From assembly GCA_964594235.1 (NCBI GenBank), contig CAZQMF010000080.1, forward strand, positions 1 through 5,346: DNA of 5,346 bases, written 5' to 3'. The DNA comes from CAYLHS01 sp964594235 (lineage in GTDB: Bacteria; Actinomycetota; Acidimicrobiia; Spongiisociales; UBA4744). Shown here one piece after another: positions 1 to 4,802 of the stretch. The position numbers were made by a program, and so were the translations under genes. The notes under the pieces were generated by a model. The model saw nothing but the letters and a program-made list of their open reading frames with translations, had not been told where the DNA came from and did not search any database. The first letter of the stretch is position 1; every line of letters begins with the position of its first letter.

Positions 1-100
1 AGGACGGAGGGGGCGGTGCCCGTTTCCTCCCCCAGGGAGCGAAGCGAGTGTTGGGGGAGGTGGACTCGGCCGGAGGTCGAGGACGGAGGGGGCGGTGCCC
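1..100 (+). repeat. 21-bp perfect direct repeat, two copies 79 bp apart
   Basis: Positions 1-21 and 80-100 are identical over 21 bases (AGGACGGAGG followed by a G/C run ending GGTGCCC). Each copy ends in a small hairpin, GGGC-GGT-GCCC (11-21 and 90-100). Between them lie the hairpin at 26-60 and a purine-rich stretch (61-79). Because the first copy starts exactly at the window edge, the true repeat may extend further left. Confidence 0.85.
26..60. repeat. Imperfect palindrome / hairpin element, copy A
   Basis: Arms CCTCCCCCA (26-34) and TGGGGGAGG (52-60) are perfectly complementary over 9 bp, enclosing a 17-base loop that contains GCGAAGCGAGTGT. No T-run follows either arm, so I do not call it a rho-independent terminator. 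Its reverse complement resembles the hairpin at 160-195, which suggests a dispersed repeat family. Confidence 0.65.
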
Positions 101-133
101 ACCAACGTAGCGCGCGCACGACCCCCCCTACCC

Positions 134-150
134 CAGCGGCTTCGCCGCTG
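134..150. repeat. Short perfect hairpin
   Basis: CAGCGGC (134-140), loop TTC, GCCGCTG (144-150): a perfect 7-bp stem. There is no downstream T-tract. A second hairpin of the same style, GCTCGC-TGC-GCGAGC, lies at 204-218. Both sit inside the repeat mosaic. They could form in RNA or cruciform DNA, but no function can be assigned. Confidence 0.55.
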
Positions 151-159
151 CGGTACTTT

Positions 160-195
160 CCCCCCAACGCTCGGCCCTGCGGCTTCGCTGGGGGG
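160..195. repeat. Imperfect palindrome / hairpin element, copy B (inverted relative to copy A)
   Basis: Arms CCCCCCA (160-166) and TGGGGGG (189-195) are complementary over 7 bp with a 22-base loop. Read on the + strand, it shares the blocks CCCCCAAC(A/G)CTCG and CTTCGCT in the same order with the reverse complement of 26-60, apart from insertions. The two are therefore likely diverged copies of one element in opposite orientations. Confidence 0.6.
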
Positions 196-217
196 ACCAA
201 CAGGCTCGCTGCGCGAG

Positions 218-241
218 CAGTCTTCAGTCTTCAGTCTTCAG
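218..241 (+). repeat. Tandem heptamer repeat, three TCTTCAG units
   Basis: Three perfect consecutive TCTTCAG units occupy 221-241, preceded by a partial unit CAG (218-220). The run is too short to call a VNTR from one sequence, but simple tandem units like this are prone to slippage. It lies between the hairpin block and the AACCCAGAAC duplication. Confidence 0.85.
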
Positions 242-292
242 CCAGAACGCTACCTAGAAGACCACAAGACCTCGGGGCGACCTCCTACCGAG

Positions 293-316
293 AACCCAGA
301 ACCGAAAACCCAGAAC
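293..316 (+). repeat. Duplicated AACCCAGAAC motif
   Basis: AACCCAGAAC occurs at 293-302 and 307-316, a 14-bp period. The bases between are also A/C-rich, which gives an ACC/AGAAC-like low-complexity tract that differs from the coding DNA to the right. Confidence 0.7.
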
Positions 317-374
317 TGGCAGGCGAAGCCCTGCGCTGGGAGGACCAACAGGCGAGAAACGCCCTCCTTCGCTC

Positions 375-380
375 TATCCT
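375..380 (+). promoter_or_regulatory. Candidate -10 element for a leaderless transcript
   Basis: TATCCT (375-380) fits the actinobacterial -10 pattern TANNNT and ends 7 bases before the ATG at 388. A transcript starting the usual 6-7 bases downstream would begin at or next to the A of that ATG. No Shine-Dalgarno sequence precedes the start, which fits leaderless translation. The -35 region (352-357, GCGAGA) is only a weak match. Confidence 0.35.
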
Positions 381-387
381 CAATGCC

Positions 388-528
388 ATGGAGAAGTTGC
401 CGCTCGTGATCGGGATCGCGGCCGCGGTCCTCGTGGTGTTCTGGCTGATCAAGAAGCTCGTCAGGCTTGCGTTCTGGGGGGCGCTCCTCGGAGTGGCAGC
501 GTGGATCTGGTATTTCAAGATTCGGTGA
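388..528 (+). CDS. Small single-pass or hairpin membrane protein, 46 aa, unknown function
   Basis: I do not recognise a family. The protein is almost entirely hydrophobic: residues about 5-20 (LPLVIGIAAAVLVVFWLI) form one membrane segment, a basic stretch KKLVR follows (about 22-26), then a second hydrophobic Trp-rich run (AFWGALLGVAAWIWYF) and a basic end (KIR). It could cross the membrane twice, or once with an amphipathic tail. The start is chosen at ATG 388. The frame is open further upstream, but that part has no protein-like composition. About 40 of the 45 codons after the start end in G or C, which supports real coding. The stop lies 9 bases before the next gene's chosen ATG, so the two are probably co-transcribed. 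No Shine-Dalgarno is seen; see the -10 element at 375-380. Confidence 0.6.
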   Translation: MEKLPLVIGIAAAVLVVFWLIKKLVRLAFWGALLGVAAWIWYFKIR

Positions 529-534
529 GGAGGG
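528..534 (+). promoter_or_regulatory. Shine-Dalgarno AGGAGGG that decides the next start
   Basis: AGGAGGG at 528-534 overlaps the last base of the preceding stop codon. It abuts ATG 535 directly but leaves 3-4 bases to ATG 538, so 538 is the better start for the next gene. Confidence 0.55.
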
Positions 535-537
535 ATG

Positions 538-714
538 ATGCGCGCAGTGAGTACGGCAGCGTGGTTCACCGTGCTGTCGGGAATGGTGGCCGGATGGCTT
601 GCGATCGTGCACGCCGTGAGAGCCGATGACATCGCGGCGGCGATCAGCCTCCTGGCCGCTGCTCTGATCTTCGGTCTGCTTTCGATTGCCTTGCTGAAGG
701 CGGCTCGAAGCTGA
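538..714 (+). CDS. Small two-pass membrane protein, 58 aa, unknown function
   Basis: I recognise no family. Starting at ATG 538 (59 aa if ATG 535 is used), the protein is MRAVSTAAWFTVLSGMVAGW and onward. It has two predicted membrane segments: about residues 7-27, ending at IVHAV, and about 31-53 (IAAAISLL to IALLK). A short polar turn RADD separates them, and the tail KAARS is basic. A helical hairpin is the simplest topology. About three quarters of codons end in G or C, and a strong AGGAGGG precedes the start. Nine bases separate it from the 46-aa membrane protein gene upstream, so the pair looks like one operon. It ends 8 bases before the stop of the convergent stress-protein gene. The function could be a small subunit, a regulator of a larger membrane protein, or unrelated. 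Confidence 0.6.
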   Translation: MRAVSTAAWFTVLSGMVAGWLAIVHAVRADDIAAAISLLAAALIFGLLSIALLKAARS

Positions 715-722
715 CGGTCCGG

Positions 723-1172
723 CTACGCCGGCGGGATGACCATCACGGGGCAAGGTGCGTAGTGCACGAGCCGGTCTGCGACCGAACCCAGGATGAAGCG
801 TTCTATCAGCCCTGCGCCACGCCGGCCGATCACGAGCAGATCGGCCTGGTGCTGCTCACAGAACCCCACGATCGTTGCAGCCGGATCACCGAGCTCCTCG
901 ACTGTCTCGTAGTCGACATCCGACAAGTCGAGTGAACCCATCGTCCGATCGAGCGCTTCCTGCTGCGCGTCGTCGAGTGCCTTCGTCAACGCGGTTGCGG
1001 TAGGGGGCGCACCCCCGATGCCCCACCACCCCTCCGGTGGGCGAACGACGGTGACGAGGAGGAGCTTCGAATCCCAGGCGCGAGCGATACTCACGGCTAC
1101 CTGGCATGCCCTGATGCTCCCCTCCGATCCATCCGTCGCCGCAACGACGACCTTCGGAGCCCATGTCTTCAT
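723..1172 (-). CDS. Universal stress protein (UspA family), ATP-binding type
   Basis: This is a 149-residue single-domain Usp protein, the usual length for the family. It opens with a beta strand, VVVAATDGSEGS (about residues 8-19). Asp14 sits where the family's nucleotide-contacting Asp lies. Near the C-terminus is the ATP-binding signature G-2x-G-9x-G-S: G116, G119 and G129-S130, followed by VADRLVHYAPCPVMVI, the classic Usp ending. Members with this signature bind ATP in a Rossmann-like alpha/beta fold, act as soluble dimers and help cells through stress; the exact process for this one cannot be read from sequence. The start is set at ATG 1172 because a perfect AAAGGAGG lies 6 bases upstream. 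An upstream extension of the frame to 1247 would run into serA. It is divergent from serA and convergent with the small membrane proteins. Confidence 0.92.
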   Translation of the reverse strand: MKTWAPKVVVAATDGSEGSIRACQVAVSIARAWDSKLLLVTVVRPPEGWWGIGGAPPTATALTKALDDAQQEALDRTMGSLDLSDVDYETVEELGDPAATIVGFCEQHQADLLVIGRRGAGLIERFILGSVADRLVHYAPCPVMVIPPA

Positions 1173-1178
1173 GCGAGG

Positions 1179-1186
1179 CCTCCTTT
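1179..1186 (-). promoter_or_regulatory. Strong Shine-Dalgarno of the stress-protein gene
   Basis: On the minus strand 1186-1179 reads AAAGGAGG, six bases before ATG 1172. This is the strongest ribosome binding site in the window and fixes the start. Confidence 0.85.
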
Positions 1187-1194
1187 CACCTCCA

Positions 1195-1223
1195 ACTCTA
1201 GAGGCGGCTCGTGTTGGTGTCGG
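1195..1223 (-). promoter_or_regulatory. Candidate promoter of the stress-protein gene
   Basis: On the minus strand a -35-like CCGACA (1223-1218) and a -10-like TAGAGT (1200-1195) are separated by exactly 17 bp. Each matches 4 of 6 bases of the sigma-70/SigA consensus. Initiation near 1188 would give a leader of about 15 bases that just includes the Shine-Dalgarno. The element lies between the divergent genes, so it could influence serA too. No equally good + strand promoter for serA was found. Confidence 0.3.
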
Positions 1224-1249
1224 GGGAACGTTCGACGACAATGCCATCC

Positions 1250-2827
1250 ATGCGTGTAGTCGTTGCGGAGGCGATCGCCGAGGCGGGGATCGACATCCTG
1301 CGGGGGTCCGCAGTCGTCGATGTCGCAGTCGGCGTCGATCGGGAGGAGTTGAAACGGCGGCTTGCCGATGCCGACGCGCTCGTTGTTCGGTCCGCGACCG
1401 CAGTGGACGCCGAACTCATCGCTGCTGCCCCGAGGCTGCGCGTCATCGGGCGGGCCGGGATCGGCGTCGACAACATCGACATCACCGCAGCGACGAACGC
1501 GGGGGTGCTCGTCGTCAACGCGCCCAGGGCGAATGCGGTCTCTGCGGCCGAACACACGATGGGTCTGATCCTTGCCCAAGCCCGCAACATCGCCCAGGCG
1601 GACGCCTCCCTGCGGGGAGGGAAGTGGGACCGGAAACGGTTCGGTGGCGTTGAGCTATTGGGCAAAACCCTCGGCATCGTCGGGCTCGGACGGATCGGCA
1701 TGCTCGTCGCCGAGCGTGCCGCGTCGTTCGGGATGCACCTTGTCGGCTACGACCCCTACGTGGTGCCCGCCATGGCGGAGGAGGCTGGCGTCGAACTCGT
1801 CGGCGATCTCGGCGATCTCTGTGCAGTCGCCGACTTCATCACCATACATCTGCCGAAGACCCGAGAGACGGAAGGGCTGTTCGATGCCACGATGTTCTCG
1901 GCCATGAAGGACGGGGTGCGTCTCGTGAACGTCGCACGAGGAGGGATCGTCGACGAGGACGCCCTTGTCGAAGCGGTTCGTTCCGGCAAGGTGGCGGGAG
2001 CCGCGCTCGACGTCTACGCCAGCGAACCGATGACGAGTGGCCCCCTGCTGGACCTTCCCAACGTCGTGCTCACCCCACACCTCGGAGCGTCGACACGAGA
2101 GGCACAGGATCGGGCCGGTACCGATGTGGCAGAAGCGGTCGTATCGGCGCTCGCCGGGGACTTCGTCCTCTCGGCCGTCAACGTCGACCTGGGGGCCGAC
2201 ATTTCGGATGAGGTTCGCCGTTTCCTGTCGGTCTCGGAGCACCTCGGCAGAATCTTCGTCGCACTCGCAGGCGGTGTCCCCCGCGTACTGACACTCCACG
2301 CCGAAGGAGCGCTCTCCCAGTACCCGTTGCGTCCGCTCAGATTGAGCATTCTCAAAGGAGTGTTGGCGGGCAGCAGTGACGAGCCGGTGTCCTATGTGAA
2401 CGCCGAGGCGCTCGCCGACGAGCGTGGGTTGACAGTAGAGGAACGTCCCGCGGATGAGGCCCGTGGATATAGGTCGTTGCTTCGCGTGTCGGGGGTCGTT
2501 TCCGGTCGGGAGGTGTCCGTAGGGGGCACCATGGGCCGGGTTCCGTTGATCGCAGGGATGTTGGGCTTCGCGATCGAACTTCCGCTGGCGGACCATCTCC
2601 TCATCATCAATAACCGGGATGTCCCCGGCATGATCGGTCGAGTGGGCAGCTACCTCGGGAATCTCGACGTCAACATCGACGACATGGTGCTCGGACGGTC
2701 AGACACGCACACCGGGCACGCGCTGATGGCCCTGAGCCTCGATCGGGATCTCAGCTCGAAGGAACTGGAGGAACTCAGAACGATTCCCGGAATCGACGAG
2801 GCGATGTCGATCAGGCTGGAGGTGTGA
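1250..2827 (+). CDS. serA: D-3-phosphoglycerate dehydrogenase, long type with ASB and ACT domains
   Basis: SerA oxidises 3-phosphoglycerate to 3-phosphohydroxypyruvate with NAD+, the first step of serine synthesis in the cytosol. From ATG 1250 the protein has 525 residues, close to the mycobacterial enzyme. Residues about 1-98 and 275-315 form the substrate domain. The NAD domain carries GLGRIG (145-150). Catalytic residues are visible as Arg230 in VARGG, Glu259 in DVYASEP and His277 in TPHLGAS. An ASB-like regulatory domain (about 318-442) and a C-terminal ACT domain (about 449-525, RDVPGMIG) follow, so serine feedback is likely. ATG 1241 (three residues longer) and GTG 1211 are alternative starts. 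None has a good Shine-Dalgarno; 1250 fits the usual SerA N-terminus (MRVVVAEAIAEAGI). Its stop TGA overlaps the ATG of the following gene. Confidence 0.96.
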   Translation: MRVVVAEAIAEAGIDILRGSAVVDVAVGVDREELKRRLADADALVVRSATAVDAELIAAAPRLRVIGRAGIGVDNIDITAATNAGVLVVNAPRANAVSAAEHTMGLILAQARNIAQADASLRGGKWDRKRFGGVELLGKTLGIVGLGRIGMLVAERAASFGMHLVGYDPYVVPAMAEEAGVELVGDLGDLCAVADFITIHLPKTRETEGLFDATMFSAMKDGVRLVNVARGGIVDEDALVEAVRSGKVAGAALDVYASEPMTSGPLLDLPNVVLTPHLGASTREAQDRAGTDVAEAVVSALAGDFVLSAVNVDLGADISDEVRRFLSVSEHLGRIFVALAGGVPRVLTLHAEGALSQYPLRPLRLSILKGVLAGSSDEPVSYVNAEALADERGLTVEERPADEARGYRSLLRVSGVVSGREVSVGGTMGRVPLIAGMLGFAIELPLADHLLIINNRDVPGMIGRVGSYLGNLDVNIDDMVLGRSDTHTGHALMALSLDRDLSSKELEELRTIPGIDEAMSIRLEV

Positions 2828-3273
2828 TGGACATCACACGAGCTCCCAATAGCCGCCTGCGGTGGTTCTATCGCGCCCCGATCAAGCTCTACCAGCTTGG
2901 CCTCGGCAGGCTCATGGGCGGGCGGTTTCTCATGCTGACCCACAAGGGGAGGAAGTCCGGTCTCGACCGGTATGTGGTCCTCGAAGTCGTCGGTAGGGAA
3001 CCAGACTCGTGGTATGTGGCGGCCGCGTACGGCAACAACGCCGACTGGTTTCGCAACATCAAGGCGGATCCCAACGTGACCGTCAACTACAAGGGGCAGC
3101 GCACCCCGGCGACCGCGACGGTCGTGCCCGTGCCGGATGCAGCCGAGGTGCTCAGGAGGTACGCGCAGGCACATCCGAAGGCCGCCCGGACGCTCGGCAC
3201 GCTGATGGGCGTTCCCATGGAGGGCGACATGACCGAAGCTGCCCGAATGATCCCGATCGTCAGGATCACCTAG
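2827..3273 (+). CDS. F420-dependent oxidoreductase-like protein (Ddn/DUF385 nitroreductase family)
   Basis: This is a 148-residue protein of the deazaflavin-dependent nitroreductase family, split-barrel fold, normal length. The family signature is clear: FLMLTHKGRKSG (about 34-45), whose basic GRKSG loop binds the F420 phosphate/tail in characterised relatives, then YVAAAYGNNADWFRNIKADP (about 63-82). Relatives use reduced F420 to reduce quinones or nitroaromatics; the substrate here cannot be told. F420 dependence fits an actinobacterial host. ATG 2827 shares its A with the serA stop (TGATG), and GGAGG at 2818-2822 lies 4 bases upstream. GTG 2824 would add one residue. Translation is probably coupled to serA. 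The TAG stop overlaps the stop of the convergent decarboxylase gene by sharing CTAG (3270-3273). Confidence 0.9.
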   Translation: MDITRAPNSRLRWFYRAPIKLYQLGLGRLMGGRFLMLTHKGRKSGLDRYVVLEVVGREPDSWYVAAAYGNNADWFRNIKADPNVTVNYKGQRTPATATVVPVPDAAEVLRRYAQAHPKAARTLGTLMGVPMEGDMTEAARMIPIVRIT

Positions 3274-4802
3274 GGGTCGATCCGCGTCTCGGTCAGGTCG
3301 ATCTCGACATCCGGTTGACGGAACCGCTCCGGGACGATGTCCCTTCGGAACACATCGACGGTCGTCTCGGCCCGCTTGATGAGATCTGCATCGTTGCCGT
3401 TGACGAGAACCACCGCCGGGCGGGGAAGCGCGTTGAAGTTGGACGCGGACGTTTCCCCGTAGGCGCCCATCTCGAGGAATGCGATCAGGTCACCTTCGGA
3501 GGTCTCTGGAAGCGATGCACCCATCACGATCGTGTCCGGTGCGCACGAGTGGCCGACGATGTCGGCGTTCATCGCCTCTGGTGCGTCGGCCCGGTTGGCG
3601 AGTACGAACGGGTGTCGGTTGTGCTCGAGGACATTGTCGGCGAAGAAGAAGTACGTGGTATCGGTGAGCACCCAGGTGTAGGGGATCGGCCGGTGTTGCC
3701 GTTTCACAGTCTTCACGGTCGCCAGATGGATCGCCGTGTTCCCAAAGAGTCCTCGTCCTGGCTCGAGTTGCAGACGGATGCCGGCCGGGTCGACTCCGAC
3801 GGAGGCGAGTTCCCGGCGCAGTGTCTTTGTGATTGTGTGCGCGTACTGCTCGATGGTGGGTGCCGGCCTGGATCGGCTGCCTCCGATCAGCCTGGGGACC
3901 ACATTTCCGATGATCGAGTGATAGGTTCGTTCTCCGAGCCAGCGGAGAGCGACCAGTAGGGGATAGGTCGCCGCCGTGAGGACGAACTCCGAGCGGGGGG
4001 TTTCTTTGTTGTTGGGATCGCGAGGGCTGGCCATGCCACCGCCGATGTCGATCTCGGATGGCCGCCACCCGTCCCATGCGCGAGAGAGTTCCCCGATGAG
4101 ACGGGCGTAGCGGATCATGAGACCTCGCCAGTAGGAAAGCCTCGCCTGGTGCCGTCCAGCGTGGAAGTGGAGCCCTACGAGGTTCACATGAGGCGCCGAG
4201 AGCGCCCGGCGTCCCATGTCCACGAGGTACTCGGGCGGGATGCCCGACTTGTATACCTGGGCTGCGATGTCGGTTGGGACCGATAGCTGGGAGAAGTCGG
4301 TCCGTCGCCATAGGTTCGGGACGGCCGGTTTGACCCTCAGCCTGATGGATGCCGTGCGCCCTGCCTCGGAAGCGATCCGCTCGATCCGATCGACCTCGTC
4401 GACATCTTCGACGGTGATCCGGACTCCCGCACCGACGCATCGCCGAAGCATCGCGTCGGTCTTGCCGCCACCGGTGACGGATACCCTGGATGGATCGACG
4501 CCGGTGGACAGGGCGCCCTCCAGCTCGCCGATCGAGTAGATGTCGGCCCCCGCACCTTCATCCGTGAGAACTTGTCGGGTCGCGAGGAGCGTGTTGGCCT
4601 TCATGGCGGGAAGCACATCGACCGATCCACCCCAGCCTTCAGTGAACGCGTCGCGGAACCGTCGGTAGTTGGAGCGCAGCTGGCCCTCCGAGTAGACAAA
4701 CACCGGTGTACCGAACTCGGCTGCCAGGCCGACAGTATCGACGTCGTCTATGAATAGGTGCCCGCCCCTCGTCGAGAGGCAGTCGTCCAGCCGCTCATTC
4801 AC
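3270..4802 (-). CDS. PLP-dependent fold-type III decarboxylase (diaminopimelate/ornithine decarboxylase-like), substrate unknown
   Basis: The 510-residue protein has an alanine-racemase-like PLP barrel followed by a decarboxylase C-terminal domain. Visible landmarks (from GTG 4802): Lys68 in PAMKAN, the expected Schiff-base lysine; HFHAGRH (212-218); IDIGGGM (252-258), phosphate loop; EPGR (347-350); Cys420 in GHSCAPD, the likely catalytic cysteine from the partner subunit; and GAYGETSASNFNALPRPA (446-463), matching the decarboxylase C-terminal motif. Between IDIGGGM and EPGR there are about 90 residues, more than the roughly 50 in LysA, which explains the extra length over about 420-450. Cys is followed by Ala, not the Glu or Asp of LysA or ornithine decarboxylase, so I do not call it lysA. 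GTG 4802 is chosen because it overlaps the pgpA stop as GTGA; GTG 4829 would add nine residues. Neither start has a good Shine-Dalgarno. Confidence 0.85.
   Translation of the reverse strand: MNERLDDCLSTRGGHLFIDDVDTVGLAAEFGTPVFVYSEGQLRSNYRRFRDAFTEGWGGSVDVLPAMKANTLLATRQVLTDEGAGADIYSIGELEGALSTGVDPSRVSVTGGGKTDAMLRRCVGAGVRITVEDVDEVDRIERIASEAGRTASIRLRVKPAVPNLWRRTDFSQLSVPTDIAAQVYKSGIPPEYLVDMGRRALSAPHVNLVGLHFHAGRHQARLSYWRGLMIRYARLIGELSRAWDGWRPSEIDIGGGMASPRDPNNKETPRSEFVLTAATYPLLVALRWLGERTYHSIIGNVVPRLIGGSRSRPAPTIEQYAHTITKTLRRELASVGVDPAGIRLQLEPGRGLFGNTAIHLATVKTVKRQHRPIPYTWVLTDTTYFFFADNVLEHNRHPFVLANRADAPEAMNADIVGHSCAPDTIVMGASLPETSEGDLIAFLEMGAYGETSASNFNALPRPAVVLVNGNDADLIKRAETTVDVFRRDIVPERFRQPDVEIDLTETRIDP

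Larger units (their letters stand above)
175..353 (+). repeat. Diverged direct duplication (175-205 and 329-353)
   Basis: The block CCCTGC...GCTGGG(G/A)GGACCAACAGGC occurs at 175-205 and again at 329-353. The second copy lacks the six bases GGCTTC and carries one G-to-A change. The first copy overlaps the right arm of the hairpin at 160-195, so the second may be a degenerate, arm-less copy of the same element. Confidence 0.6.
1..387. other. Gene-free, repeat-rich intergenic region
   Basis: No convincing gene lies in this stretch. Open frames cross it, but their translations are low-complexity runs of Pro, Arg and Gly that match no family I know, and they exist because G/C-rich DNA has few stop codons. 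The region is built from short repeats: a direct repeat (1-21 and 80-100), two G/C hairpins in opposite orientation (26-60 and 160-195), small perfect hairpins (134-150 and 204-218), a heptamer tandem repeat (218-241), a 14-bp-spaced duplication (293-316) and a diverged duplication (175-205 and 329-353). This looks like accumulated dispersed intergenic repeats of the host genome. The left end is cut by the window. Confidence 0.7.

Noticed and set aside
53..95. Possible G-quadruplex from many GG tracts
   Set aside because: Most runs are only two Gs with uneven loops. This matches the general G-richness of the repeat, and the sequence alone does not support a stable structure.
26..353. CRISPR-like array in the repeat region
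   Set aside because: Repeats differ in sequence and orientation, the spacing is irregular, and no cas gene is present.
16..387. N-terminal extension of the 46-aa membrane protein frame, giving a 170-aa protein
   Set aside because: The first 124 residues are encoded by the repeat mosaic, have low-complexity Pro/Arg/Gly composition and resemble no domain. The coding-like signal begins at ATG 388.
719..731. CCGGC-TAC-GCCGG hairpin between the convergent small membrane protein and stress-protein genes as a terminator
   Set aside because: The stem is only 5 bp, overlaps the stress-protein stop codon and has no T-run on either strand.
1226..1233. GAACGTTC palindrome as an SOS (LexA) box
   Set aside because: The actinobacterial SOS box has GAAC and GTTC arms separated by four bases; here they are directly adjacent, so it does not fit.
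1655..2596. 313-codon open frame on the minus strand opposite serA
   Set aside because: It lies fully antisense to an unmistakable SerA. Its translation is His/Arg/Asp-rich without family features, as expected for the reverse of a G/C-rich gene.
3009..4440. Two 316-codon frames overlapping the decarboxylase (3009-3959 + and 3490-4440 -)
   Set aside because: Both are shadow frames of well-supported genes; their translations show Arg/Gly-rich composition and no domain.
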